DNA of 64,000 nt. It comes from Sporotomaculum syntrophicum (lineage in GTDB: Bacteria; Bacillota; Desulfotomaculia; Desulfotomaculales; Desulfallaceae). Shown in pieces: positions 9,033 to 18,458 of this stretch; positions within the stretch are counted from its first letter, which is position 1, and each line of letters starts with the position of its first letter. Both the position numbers and the translations under genes were made by a program. The notes under the pieces are model-generated. The model was not told the DNA's origin. It did not search any database and saw only the letters and a program-made list of their open reading frames with translations. The stretch lies in contig NZ_LSRS01000005.1 of NCBI RefSeq assembly GCF_009932395.1, forward strand, positions 220,459 to 284,458. Direction: 5' to 3'.

Positions 9033-10508
9033 ATGGTTGAGTGCATCGGCAATAAACAAGGTTATTCAAATGTATGGATTATTGTGGTATTTTTACTGGC
9101 GGTATTATTGCCGGGAGGTAGGGCCTGGTGTTCTGTACAGGTAGTACCCCAGTCTGTGCGAGTAGGCCTAATGCAGGACGCTCCTCAAGTTGCTTTTGTC
9201 GTACAAGGTAATTATCAGTTAGTCAATGATTATACGAAGCAAGTGATTACTGGGGTGGGAGAAGGTCGCTGGGTAGTGGAATATGCCGGTGGTCTGTGCC
9301 AGGTATCAAAAGACGGTGAATATGTAGGGTTATACAACGGACCTATTAAAGTTGAAGGCCTAAGTAGCGGTGGAGTAAAAGCGATATTATCCAGCGGTGC
9401 ACTGCTGCAAAAGGACTCCGTGGATGGTCTGGCGGTACAGGGTGCCGGTGATGCTATTAATTACCTGGAACATGAGCAGGCGGGCTGTTATGTGGTTGAC
9501 GTAAACGGCCAGATCAAGCAGATGACACGGGATGGGTTAAATCTAGTCGGTCTGGAAAAGAGCGGCCAGGTAAAACATTACCGGGGGAATTTAGAGATCA
9601 GGTCCAATGAAAAAGGTCTGACCGTAATCAACGAATTGCCAATTGAGCAATATTTATATGGTGTAGTGCCAGCAGAGATGCCTGCTTCATTTTCCTCGGA
9701 AGCGCTCAAAGCCCAGGCAGTAGCGGCACGCAGCTATTTAATTGCTCAGTTGGGCAGTTACGCAAATTTCGGCTTTGATGTGCTATACAACCAGTCTAAC
9801 CAGATGTATCAGGGGTATGATGGAGAAAAACCGGCATCCAGTATGGCTGTAGATGACACCAATGGTCTGGTACTGGTCAAAGATGGCCAGCCTATTGCGG
9901 CTTATTTTCATGCTTGCAGTGGGGGATATACTGAAAACAGCGAAGATGTCTGGTATGATAAACTGGGTTTTATTCGCGCCAAGGAAGACCCTTATGATGG
10001 CAACAGCCAACATTATAACTGGTCGGTAACGTATTCGGCCAGCGAACTGGTTACATTGCTTAACCAGCAATTAAGAAGGTATATTAAAAGCAGTGAGTTT
10101 ACTGAATTAGCCGTGATTACAGATATAAATGCCTTGGAGTGGACTGCTTCCGGTCATAGAGTAAAAAAACTATTAATTGAAGTCCTTGATCACCAAGGCA
10201 ACCTGCAATCGTATACTGTGGCCAATGCTGACCGGGTGCGCACCGTCCTCGGACTGAAGAGCTCTTTATTTACCATGAAAAAGCAATATTACTCCGAAGA
10301 GCAGGATAACCCCGTAGACCTGGAGGATATTTTAGAACCAACAAATATTGTGAAACAAGGGCTCAGCAGTATTACTTTTTACGGCAGCGGTTGGGGGCAT
10401 GGTCTGGGTATGTCACAATATGGCGCGGCCGGGATGGCGAGCCAGGGTTATAGTTTCCAGGATATATTGAAATACTATTATACAGATGTTGAGCTAATTA
10501 AATATTAA
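9033..10508 (+). CDS. SpoIID/LytB domain protein (stage II sporulation protein D-like)
   Basis: This 491-aa exported protein has a signal/anchor segment at residues about 12-32. The SpoIID domain (about 185-485) contains LPIEQYLYGVVPAEMPASF, the Glu-bearing AQAVAARSYLI helix, HACSGGYTENSEDVW and the terminal GSGWGHGLGMSQYGA motif. SpoIID-type enzymes are lytic transglycosylases acting on denuded peptidoglycan during engulfment. An N-terminal SH3-like/SPOR-like repeat region precedes the domain. Clostridia have several SpoIID paralogues, and this one in the queA-tgt cluster may not be the engulfment enzyme itself. GGGGGAGG precedes the ATG by 11 nt. Confidence 0.9.
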   Translation: MVECIGNKQGYSNVWIIVVFLLAVLLPGGRAWCSVQVVPQSVRVGLMQDAPQVAFVVQGNYQLVNDYTKQVITGVGEGRWVVEYAGGLCQVSKDGEYVGLYNGPIKVEGLSSGGVKAILSSGALLQKDSVDGLAVQGAGDAINYLEHEQAGCYVVDVNGQIKQMTRDGLNLVGLEKSGQVKHYRGNLEIRSNEKGLTVINELPIEQYLYGVVPAEMPASFSSEALKAQAVAARSYLIAQLGSYANFGFDVLYNQSNQMYQGYDGEKPASSMAVDDTNGLVLVKDGQPIAAYFHACSGGYTENSEDVWYDKLGFIRAKEDPYDGNSQHYNWSVTYSASELVTLLNQQLRRYIKSSEFTELAVITDINALEWTASGHRVKKLLIEVLDHQGNLQSYTVANADRVRTVLGLKSSLFTMKKQYYSEEQDNPVDLEDILEPTNIVKQGLSSITFYGSGWGHGLGMSQYGAAGMASQGYSFQDILKYYYTDVELIKY

Positions 10509-10518
10509 GGGGTACTGC

Positions 10519-11541
10519 ATGAGGGTAGCGGAATTTGAGTATTATTTGCCCGAGGATTTGATTGCCCAGGAGCCTGCACCGGTGCGAGATGAATCCAGGC
10601 TGATGGTACTATATAAAGATGGTGATGGGCTTGAACACAGGTTGTTTAAAGATATTACGGAATACATTACACCGCAGGATGTGCTGGTGATCAATGATAC
10701 AAAGGTAATTCCGGCACGGCTGTGGGGTAAAAAAGAGGACACGGGCACGGTTATTGAAGTGTTGTTATTAACCCGTCGATCTGAGCAAACCTGGGAAACA
10801 CTGGTGCGTCCGGGGCGGCGTGTACCTGTCGGTACCACTATTAGATTCGGTGATGATTTAACCGGCTCCGTTGAGGCTGTGGTAGACGATGGCTGTCGCC
10901 TGATTAAATTTCATTACCAGGGTATGTTTGAACAGGTTTTAGATAGGCTGGGAGTTATGCCCTTGCCGCCATATATTAAAAAACAACCTGATGATCCCGG
11001 CCGTTATCAAACTATATATGCCAGGGAGCCCGGTTCAGTTGCAGCCCCCACTGCCGGTCTTCATTTTACACCTGAGCTGCTGCAAAAAATCAAGGACCGG
11101 GGTATACCCATTGTTCCCGTGCTGTTGCATGTCGGGCTGGGCACCTTTAGACCAGTGAAAGTGGACGAGGTAACCAATCACCGGATGCATGCTGAATATT
11201 ATGAAATTCCGAAGGAAACAGCCCGAGTGATTAATGAAACCAAATTACGGGGTGGTCGGGTGATTGCAGTGGGTACTACTACAACTCGGTGTCTGGAAAC
11301 AGCAGCCGGGGAAAACGGTATTGTGCAGGCTGGCTCAGGTTGGACTGAAATTTTTATCTATCCTGGCTATCGCTTTCAGGCAGTGGATGCTCTGGTAACC
11401 AATTTTCATTTACCCCGCAGCACCCTGCTCATGATGGTGAGTGCGCTGGTTGGCCGGGAGCGGTTGCTGTCTGCTTACAATCTTGCCGTTCAACTGCGCT
11501 ACCGGTTTTTTAGTTTTGGTGATGCCATGTTGATATTATGA
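10519..11541 (+). CDS. queA: S-adenosylmethionine:tRNA ribosyltransferase-isomerase QueA
   Basis: QueA transfers the ribosyl moiety of SAM to preQ1-modified tRNA to form epoxyqueuosine. The 340-aa protein has the standard N-terminus (RVAEFEYYLPEDLIAQEP), the ARLWGKK and GSVAAPTAGLHFT signatures, HVGLGTFRPV and NFHLPRSTLLMMVSA. Length is normal. It begins 11 nt after the spoIID-like gene and is followed 18 nt later by tgt. Its product is the substrate of QueH, encoded two genes upstream. Confidence 0.97.
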   Translation: MRVAEFEYYLPEDLIAQEPAPVRDESRLMVLYKDGDGLEHRLFKDITEYITPQDVLVINDTKVIPARLWGKKEDTGTVIEVLLLTRRSEQTWETLVRPGRRVPVGTTIRFGDDLTGSVEAVVDDGCRLIKFHYQGMFEQVLDRLGVMPLPPYIKKQPDDPGRYQTIYAREPGSVAAPTAGLHFTPELLQKIKDRGIPIVPVLLHVGLGTFRPVKVDEVTNHRMHAEYYEIPKETARVINETKLRGGRVIAVGTTTTRCLETAAGENGIVQAGSGWTEIFIYPGYRFQAVDALVTNFHLPRSTLLMMVSALVGRERLLSAYNLAVQLRYRFFSFGDAMLIL

Positions 11542-12672
<1,131 letters not shown>

Positions 12673-12783
12673 TTATATCATTCTACATTGATTTGCCGTG
12701 CCGAAATAAAAGGGAATTGCATCATAATCAAGAATTAGTATTATGTTTTGATTAATAACATGTGAAAGGGGGGCGGAAACAAA

Positions 12784-13074
12784 GTGAATGAAACTACTAT
12801 CAGCATTTTATATATGGTCGGTTTATTTGCGTTACTCTGGTTTATACTGATTAGACCCCATCAGCAGCGCCAGAAAAAACATGCGCAAATGGTGGCCAGT
12901 CTTAAGGTAAATGACCGTATTGTTACAGCTGGTGGCATTTATGGCACGATACTAAAGATTAAAGAAGACAGTATTATAGTGAGAATAGCTGAAAATGTGC
13001 GCATCGAATTAATGAGAAATGCAGTGTCACAGCTCATAACTAGCAGTGACGACGATGATAATGACAAGGATTGA
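12784..13074 (+). CDS. yajC: Preprotein translocase subunit YajC
   Basis: This 96-aa protein has one N-terminal membrane helix (about residues 6-23). It is followed by the YajC signature IRPHQQRQKKHAQMVASLKVNDRIVTAGGIYG (read in two parts: residues about 23-36 and 37-55). YajC associates with SecDF in the Sec holotranslocon. The start is GTG behind AAAGGGGGGCG. A terminator lies between it and the HD gene, yet secD and secF follow within 0.8 kb, as in many Clostridia. Confidence 0.93.
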   Translation: MNETTISILYMVGLFALLWFILIRPHQQRQKKHAQMVASLKVNDRIVTAGGIYGTILKIKEDSIIVRIAENVRIELMRNAVSQLITSSDDDDNDKD

Positions 13075-13081
13075 TTCTTCG

Positions 13082-13105
13082 GAGTAGACCCGGTCTACTC
13101 TTTTT
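13082..13105 (+). terminator. Terminator between yajC and the HD-domain gene
   Basis: A perfect 8-bp stem GAGTAGAC/GTCTACTC with a CCG loop (13082-13100) is followed by TTTTTG. It may only partly reduce read-through into secDF. Confidence 0.8.
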
Positions 13106-13140
13106 GTTGAGCGACCTTGCAGTTGGGGAGGCATTGGTGT

Positions 13141-13800
13141 TTGGTAACCCTTGATGATGTCAAAAGTGATCCTGTATTAGATAGTTTTATCCGCAAGGGT
13201 AATGAATACCTGGGGGCAATGGGTTATACAGAACATAGCTATCGGCATGTCAATCTGGTGTCCGGCATTGCCAAAAATATACTTGACAAGCTTGGTTATA
13301 GTAAACGAGAGGCTGAACTGGCGGCTATTGCTGGCTATCTGCATGATCTGGGTAATGTAGTGAGCAGGAACGATCACGGCATCTCAGGTGCCACCATTTG
13401 CGGTCCCATACTGCTGCAAATGGGTATGGAGCCCGACGAAGTAGCCACCGTCATCTCAGCTATTGCCAATCATGAGGAGCAATACGGACAGCCCGTCAGC
13501 CCGGTGGCGGCGGCTCTGATACTTGCGGACAAGTCTGATGTGCACCGGTCCCGGGTACGCAACCGAGAATTTGCAACCTTTGATATTCACGACCGGGTTA
13601 ATTACGCTGTGGAAAATTCCCTTGTGTGGGTGGATGATAAAAAGCGGACTATTACCATGGAGTTGACAATTAATATAAAGATAACACCTGTAATGGAGTA
13701 TTTCGAAATATTTCTATCTAGAATGCTATTATGCAGAAGGGCGGCGGTGTTTTTAGATTGTGTATTTGAGCTGGTGGTCAACGGAGCCAAGCTATTGTAA
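13141..13800 (+). CDS. HD-domain phosphohydrolase
   Basis: The 219-aa protein carries an HD metal-binding domain: His about 36 (HSYRHV), the HD pair in YLHDLGN (about 68-69), His in NDHGISG, and His in NHEEQYG (about 111). It also carries an alpha/beta C-terminal region. The family hydrolyses phosphate esters or nucleotides; the substrate here is unknown. It lies regularly between yajC and secD in Clostridia. The TTG start at 13141 is 9 nt after GGGGAGG; the TTG at 13117 lies upstream of that site. It could be a nucleotide second-messenger enzyme, but there is no specific evidence. Confidence 0.8.
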   Translation: MVTLDDVKSDPVLDSFIRKGNEYLGAMGYTEHSYRHVNLVSGIAKNILDKLGYSKREAELAAIAGYLHDLGNVVSRNDHGISGATICGPILLQMGMEPDEVATVISAIANHEEQYGQPVSPVAAALILADKSDVHRSRVRNREFATFDIHDRVNYAVENSLVWVDDKKRTITMELTINIKITPVMEYFEIFLSRMLLCRRAAVFLDCVFELVVNGAKLL

Positions 13801-13823
13801 TTAAGCTAAGGGGGAGAAACAAA

Positions 13824-15065
13824 ATGAGATGGAGTAAGATATTGGCCATGGCCGCCATCATCCTGGCCATTGCCGCTTTGGGCATAACAGCGGCAGTGCC
13901 GCTGCCGATTTTCAAGGATGTTGCATGGCTGCCCTGGGCCAATCAAACTATTTTAGGCCTGGACTTGCAGGGCGGTGTGCACGTGGTGTTGGAGGCCAAG
14001 GATACGCCTTCTGCCAAAGTTAATGATGAAACTATGAAAAGAGCTCAGGCTGTGTTAGAAAGAAGAATTAATGAGACTGGTGTGGCAGAGCCCGTTATTC
14101 AGCGGCAGGGCGAGCGGAGAATAATTGTTGAACTGGCGGGGATCAAGGACCCTGAAAAAGCAGTCATAGATTTAATTCAGCCGGCTTACCTGGAATTTAA
14201 AAATGAGTTGGGCCAAACGATAATAACGGGTGCTGATTTGAAGGATGCTTTGGAGGCTAGGGACCCCAACTCTGGTCAGGTTGAAGTGGATCTTACTTTT
14301 ACCAAAGAGGGCACCGGTAAATTTGCCCAGGCAACCACGGCTAATGTGGGCAAACCCATTGGTATTTATCTTGACAATAAGTTGTTACAGAATCCGGTGG
14401 TTGAGGAACCCATCACCCATGGCCAGGCTAGAATCACTGGTTATGAAAGCCTGGAAGAGGCACACACTATTGCTATTCTGCTGCGCTCCGGTGCTCTGCC
14501 TGTGCAGCTTAATGTAATGGAGAAACGGACCGTAGGCCCGCAGTTGGGCCAGGATTCCCTGGATAGGTCCATTAATGCCGGTATTGTCGGTCTGGTAGCT
14601 ATTTTAGTTTTTATGATTGTTTATTACCGTATTCCCGGACTAATTGCTGATTTGGCATTAATTTTTTACGCACTGCTGGTGCTGGCTATATTTATCGGCA
14701 TACATGCTACCATGACACTGCCCGGCATAGCAGGTTTCCTGTTGTCACTGGGTATGGCTGTGGATTCCAACGTGGTAATTTTCGAGCGGATCAAGGAAGA
14801 GCTGCGTACCGGTAAAAGTATTCGTTCCGCCATAGACGCCGGTTTTCGCCGGGGCTTTGTAGCCGTTTTCGATTCTAATGCCACTACGCTGATTGCTGCC
14901 ATTGTGTTGTATTATTTCGGAGCCAGTATGATCCGCGGATTTGCGGTGACGCTTAGCATTGGTATATTAGTCAGTTTGTTCACAGCCATCACTTTAACCA
15001 GGTGGTTACTGCATCTGACCGCTGCTACCAATGTAGTTAAAGATCCTCGCTATTATGGCGCTTAA
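13824..15065 (+). CDS. secD: Protein translocase subunit SecD
   Basis: SecD uses the proton motive force to finish export through SecYEG. The 413-aa protein has helix TM1 (about 8-28), then LGLDLQGGVHVVLEA, a first periplasmic-type domain, and five further TM helices in the C-terminal half, including GMAVDSNVVIFERIKEEL. Length is short but normal for Gram-positive split SecD. It is separated from secF by 14 nt, so they form SecD and SecF chains and not a fused SecDF as in Bacillus. The ribosome site is GGGGGAGA. Confidence 0.95.
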   Translation: MRWSKILAMAAIILAIAALGITAAVPLPIFKDVAWLPWANQTILGLDLQGGVHVVLEAKDTPSAKVNDETMKRAQAVLERRINETGVAEPVIQRQGERRIIVELAGIKDPEKAVIDLIQPAYLEFKNELGQTIITGADLKDALEARDPNSGQVEVDLTFTKEGTGKFAQATTANVGKPIGIYLDNKLLQNPVVEEPITHGQARITGYESLEEAHTIAILLRSGALPVQLNVMEKRTVGPQLGQDSLDRSINAGIVGLVAILVFMIVYYRIPGLIADLALIFYALLVLAIFIGIHATMTLPGIAGFLLSLGMAVDSNVVIFERIKEELRTGKSIRSAIDAGFRRGFVAVFDSNATTLIAAIVLYYFGASMIRGFAVTLSIGILVSLFTAITLTRWLLHLTAATNVVKDPRYYGA

Positions 15066-15079
15066 GGGGGGCGGGACAA

Positions 15080-15949
15080 ATGTTTAATTTTATAGAACAC
15101 AGAAAGATTTGGTATATTATTTCGCTGTTACTTATATTACCGGGCCTGTTCTCCATGGTGACCCGGGGTTTTAACTTGGGCATTGATTTTACCGGCGGTA
15201 ATCTTGTGGAAGTTCGGGTGGAGCAGGGCGTGAAGATTGAACAGGTGCGTGATGTGGTGGAAGGCTTGGGTTTTGCAGCCTCCAACAACATTCAGAAAAG
15301 TGGCACCACCGATTATATCATTAGAACTCGGGAGCTTACCGAGGATGAAAGTGCTACCCTGATTTCCACCCTGGAGCGAAAGGTGGGTGAGGTCAACCTG
15401 CTGCGCAATGACCGGGTGGGCCCGGTAATCGGTAGGGAATTGACCGTGAATGCCATTTTATCTTTGCTGATTGCAGCGGTACTGATGCTGGTGTATATAA
15501 CCTTCCGCTTTGAATTTAAACAAGGCGTGGTAACAATTGTTGCGCTGCTGCACGACTTGCTGGTGGTGCTGGGTGTATTCTCCATATTTCAGATTGAGGT
15601 TGATAGCGCCTTTGTAGCAGCCATATTAACAATTATCGGTTATTCTATTAACGACAAAATCGTTATTTTTGACCGGGTCAGGGAAAATTCAAGGATGCGT
15701 AAAAAGGGAGAATCCGTGGAAGATTTGGTCAACATCAGTTTATGGCAGACCCTAGTGCGGTCACTAAATACCGGTATGTCGGTACTATTTGTTTTATTAA
15801 CCCTGTATTTCTTTGGTGGCACCACTTTAAAGACCTTTATTTTGGCTTTATTAATAGGGGTGGTGATTGGTGCTTATTCATCCATGCTTAACGCTAGCCC
15901 GTTATGGGTTGATTTAAAGCTTAGGGAAAAAAAGGCAGCAGCTAAATAA
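15080..15949 (+). CDS. secF: Protein translocase subunit SecF
   Basis: This 289-aa partner of SecD carries the family signatures NLGIDFTGGNLVEVR after TM1 and YSINDKIVIFDRVREN within the C-terminal TM bundle (six helices in all). The ATG at 15080 follows GGGGGGCGGG. A strong terminator follows, ending the cluster that began at bofC/ruvC. Confidence 0.95.
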   Translation: MFNFIEHRKIWYIISLLLILPGLFSMVTRGFNLGIDFTGGNLVEVRVEQGVKIEQVRDVVEGLGFAASNNIQKSGTTDYIIRTRELTEDESATLISTLERKVGEVNLLRNDRVGPVIGRELTVNAILSLLIAAVLMLVYITFRFEFKQGVVTIVALLHDLLVVLGVFSIFQIEVDSAFVAAILTIIGYSINDKIVIFDRVRENSRMRKKGESVEDLVNISLWQTLVRSLNTGMSVLFVLLTLYFFGGTTLKTFILALLIGVVIGAYSSMLNASPLWVDLKLREKKAAAK

Positions 15950-15972
15950 TAGCCAATCTTCTACATGTGCAT

Positions 15973-16020
15973 AAAGCGTCTTGGATCGTACTAAAAAATG
16001 GCCAAGACGCTTTTTTTATT
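15973..16020 (+). terminator. Terminator after secF
   Basis: A 12-bp stem AAAGCGTCTTGG/CCAAGACGCTTT with a 17-nt loop is followed by TTTTTTTATT. Confidence 0.88.
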
Positions 16021-16061
16021 TTGTTGACTACAATAAAATTAAATGAAAGCCAAGTGGAAAA

Positions 16062-16095
16062 ATGGCACGTCAGTTTTGCCGGTGCCATATTTTTG
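16062..16095 (+). other. Hairpin with T-tract upstream of the DUF5665 gene
   Basis: ATGGCAC (16062-16068) pairs with GTGCCAT (16082-16088), followed by ATTTTTG. It could be a second terminator for secF or an attenuator for the next gene. Confidence 0.4.
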
Positions 16096-16137
16096 TATGA
16101 ACCAGGGCAAATTAAAACAAAGTTTGGAGGTTAAGCA

Positions 16138-16500
16138 ATGAGTAATAAGCTAAAACCGCGCAAATACTTTTTAGCCCCTGGGGAGAACGATTCTTGGATG
16201 GCTACTAAGCAAAATAAAGTTTTGCAATCGCTGGAGGACAAAGTCAGGGAACTAGCGATTAATACGGAGAAGATGAAGCTGGCTGAATATGTCGATTTAT
16301 TGGATAAGCCATATAAGCTAATGTACATTAATTTAATTAGCGGTATTGCCAGGGGTTTTGGCATTGCCATCGGCTTTGCTATTTTGGGAGCCATCCTTGT
16401 TTTAATATTGCAAAGACTGGTGTCCTTAAACTTGCCTCTTATTGGTGATTTCATTGCTGATCTGGTTAAAATAGTGCAATTACAACTGGGTAAACAATAA
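16138..16500 (+). CDS. DUF5665 domain membrane protein
   Basis: The 120-aa protein has a charged N-terminal region (residues 1-60) with a coiled-coil-like stretch (SLEDKVRELAINTEKM). The conserved block YVDLLDKPYKLMYINLISGI and one long hydrophobic segment (about residues 68-95) follow, which match DUF5665. Function is unknown. The family is common in spore-forming Clostridia. The ATG at 16138 follows TTGGAGG. It is 17 nt upstream of the yteA-like gene, so the two are probably co-transcribed. Confidence 0.8.
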   Translation: MSNKLKPRKYFLAPGENDSWMATKQNKVLQSLEDKVRELAINTEKMKLAEYVDLLDKPYKLMYINLISGIARGFGIAIGFAILGAILVLILQRLVSLNLPLIGDFIADLVKIVQLQLGKQ

Positions 16501-16517
16501 ACAGGGGGGTAGCACAG

Positions 16518-17201
16518 ATGGAACAAGGATTACTGAAGGATTTAAAAAAACAATTGGAACAGGAAAAATTCAATTTAATGCAAACAATAAACCATATTGA
16601 TGATGGAGGGTTGGGTGTTTCTCTGTCGGAATCTATGGAGGAGTTATCAACCTATGATCAGCACCCGGCGGATGTGGGTACCGGAGTGTTTGAACGCAGT
16701 AAGGATTTTGCTTTGCGTGAGGATGCCATGCTTAAAGTGCAGGCCATTGAGCATGCCCGGCAAAGGATGGTCAAAGGTACTTACGGGATCTGTGAAGTAT
16801 GCGGTGAAGAAATACCTTTTGAGCGCTTGCAGGCGGTTCCTTATACTACCCAGTGCGTCCAATGCCGAGCCCGGGTTGAAGAACCTGGCTATAGAAAGAA
16901 TGTTCGACCAGTGGAAGAGGACGTTCTGGAGCCGCCCTTTGCACGTACTTTTAATGATGACGCAGATGTTAATGGGTATGACGGTGAAGATGCCTGGCAG
17001 GATGTAGCCAGGTGGCAGGAACACTCGCCACTCTCCGGGGCGGGAGCTTATTATGGCAGCGGTGAATCAGGGAACGATGGTGTAAGCGATACAGACTTAA
17101 TTGACCACATTCCCTATGAGGTGGATAGCGAAGGCAACTTCTATGAAAGTACTAGAGATATAGACGGTGTAATTGACTCTCCAATACACATCGATGAGTA
17201 A
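16518..17201 (+). CDS. TraR/DksA zinc-finger protein, YteA-like sporulation family
   Basis: The 227-aa protein has an N-terminal coiled coil (about 1-45) and the segment ELSTYDQHPADVGTGVFERS typical of the YteA group. A C4 zinc finger, CEVCGEEIPFERL...TQCVQCRAR, spans about residues 94-118. An acidic tail of about 100 aa follows (rich in D, E, G and Y). DksA-type proteins act in the secondary channel of RNA polymerase. YteA-like proteins are a sporulation-associated subgroup of unknown role. The ribosome site is AGGGGGG. No terminator is clear downstream. Confidence 0.85.
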   Translation: MEQGLLKDLKKQLEQEKFNLMQTINHIDDGGLGVSLSESMEELSTYDQHPADVGTGVFERSKDFALREDAMLKVQAIEHARQRMVKGTYGICEVCGEEIPFERLQAVPYTTQCVQCRARVEEPGYRKNVRPVEEDVLEPPFARTFNDDADVNGYDGEDAWQDVARWQEHSPLSGAGAYYGSGESGNDGVSDTDLIDHIPYEVDSEGNFYESTRDIDGVIDSPIHIDE

Positions 17202-17379
17202 GATTTTTCTCTTAACAATGGTAAATAAGATCTAGAAATATGCGACTTTCAATTAGAGAATTATTAAAGCGTATTGACCCGTGGGACTTTATCTAAGAGT
17301 TGAAGATGAGGGCTCCCGGGTTTAATTTTTGAAGTGAATGTCTGGTTATATATTGGCAAGATACAGGAGGAAGGTGAGC

Positions 17380-17463
17380 ATGTATGTCGAAGATAAGAGT
17401 AAAGTGGTGTATCTGTCCAACATTACCAATGCCAGGTACTACTTCAGCGGAGTGACAACTTGA
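17380..17463 (+). CDS. Possible small protein (27 aa)
   Basis: An ATG stands 7-10 nt behind a very strong ribosome site (AGGAGGAAGGTGAG). It opens a 27-codon frame with balanced, charged/aromatic composition (starting MYVEDKSKVVYLSN) that ends in TGA. I recognise no family. The good ribosome site argues for translation. Alternatively it is the surviving start of a decayed gene, since no longer frame continues downstream. Confidence 0.35.
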   Translation: MYVEDKSKVVYLSNITNARYYFSGVTT

Positions 17464-17634
17464 ATTAGATTTACGCTATGTTGGCGTGGTATGAGCCATG
17501 CATGGGCTCCCTGCCTGCCCGATGCGGTAGATAGTTATATAGCAAGAGAGTCATTAATTAGCGTGGAAAGACAATTGGTATACTTGTACGGTTACTTGAA
17601 GAGTTAGACTGTAAAATGTAGCTAGGATTAGGAT

Positions 17635-17662
17635 ACCCCTTAAAAGTCTAACTAATCCCGTA
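17635..17662 (+). promoter_or_regulatory. Possible SigI-type autoregulatory promoter
   Basis: ACCCCT (17635-17640) and CGTA (17659-17662), spaced by 18 nt, weakly resemble the ACCCCC / CGAA elements reported for SigI-dependent promoters. They lie about 65 nt before the sigI start, between two inverted repeats. Only a partial match. Confidence 0.25.
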
Positions 17663-17726
17663 TAGTAAGTCAAATGATTTACTTCGGGAGGGAGCGATGG
17701 AGTAGCACCAGGGGGAGTGTGGCAGT

Positions 17727-18458
17727 GTGCTATTTGGGGATAAAGTGGATGTTTATCTGCAAAGAATTAGAGAAGGTGACGAATCGTCCAGGGAGAGGTT
17801 AATTGCGGATGCCAAACCCTTTATTGCCGGAGTAGTAGGTCGGCTTTGCGGTCGCAGTTTGAGCTGGGATCGGGATGATGAACTTAGTATTGGCCTGATC
17901 GCTTTTAATGAGGCTATTGACCGGTTTAAAGATCAAATGGGCGTTCCCTTTACTGCTTTTGCCCGGATGGTGATCAGGAGCCGGGTGACCGACTACTTGC
18001 GCAAAGAATCGAGATGGGACCGGGTTGATCTTCATATGTCAGAAGTTCCGCAGGAGAGTACGGTTAGTCAGGCGGAAAACAATGCATCCTGGGCTAAATA
18101 CATCAAAGAAACCGCTAATCGCGAAAGAATAGAGGAAATTCAAGATTATAATTTGAAAATTAACAAGCTGGGTATTACATTCCAGGATCTTGTACGATCG
18201 TCACCTAAACATAGGGACACCCGGGAAACACTGATCCGGGCAGCTTGGTATATCGTTGAACACCAAACATTATATGACGCTTTGCAGGCCAGTAAAAGGC
18301 TTCCCATTCGGGAAGTTGAAATGGGTACAGGAATTAGTCGTAAAGTGCTGGAACGTGGGCGTAAATACATAATCGGTATCGCCATATTATTATATAATCG
18401 TGAGGAGTATCTTTACTTAAATTCATATGTCAGGTTACCGCAGGGGAGTGTTGAATAA
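17727..18458 (+). CDS. sigI: RNA polymerase sigma factor SigI
   Basis: The 243-aa protein is a sigma-70 family member of the SigI type. Region 2 contains FIAGVVGRLCGRSLSWDRDDELSIGLIAFNEAIDRF (about residues 32-67), AFARMVIRSRVTDYLR and the SigI-typical acidic linker. The C-terminal region (VEMGTGISRKVLERGRKYIIGI) is the DNA-binding helix-turn-helix unit. The next gene encodes the cognate anti-sigma factor RsgI and abuts directly. SigI systems respond to heat in Bacillus and to extracellular polysaccharides in Clostridium thermocellum. The GTG start follows GGGGGAG. Confidence 0.93.
   Translation: MLFGDKVDVYLQRIREGDESSRERLIADAKPFIAGVVGRLCGRSLSWDRDDELSIGLIAFNEAIDRFKDQMGVPFTAFARMVIRSRVTDYLRKESRWDRVDLHMSEVPQESTVSQAENNASWAKYIKETANRERIEEIQDYNLKINKLGITFQDLVRSSPKHRDTRETLIRAAWYIVEHQTLYDALQASKRLPIREVEMGTGISRKVLERGRKYIIGIAILLYNREEYLYLNSYVRLPQGSVE

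Larger units (their letters stand above)
17202..17726. other. Gene-poor 525-bp interval upstream of sigI
   Basis: The interval contains a small frame with a good ribosome site (17380-17463, listed separately) and an 18-codon frame without one (17240-17296). A 9-bp inverted repeat AGTTAGACT/AGTCTAACT lies at 17602-17653. A second hairpin, CCCG...AGTAA/TTACT...CGGG, lies at 17657-17688. A two-codon frame, ATG GAG TAG (17697-17705), stands behind CGGGAGGG. This looks like a transcribed, structured leader for sigI-rsgI. Confidence 0.5.

Noticed and set aside
13141-13800. Cas3-type or cyclic-dinucleotide defence HD nuclease
   Set aside because: It is a short single HD domain in the conserved yajC-secD interval with no helicase, nucleotidyltransferase or defence neighbours.
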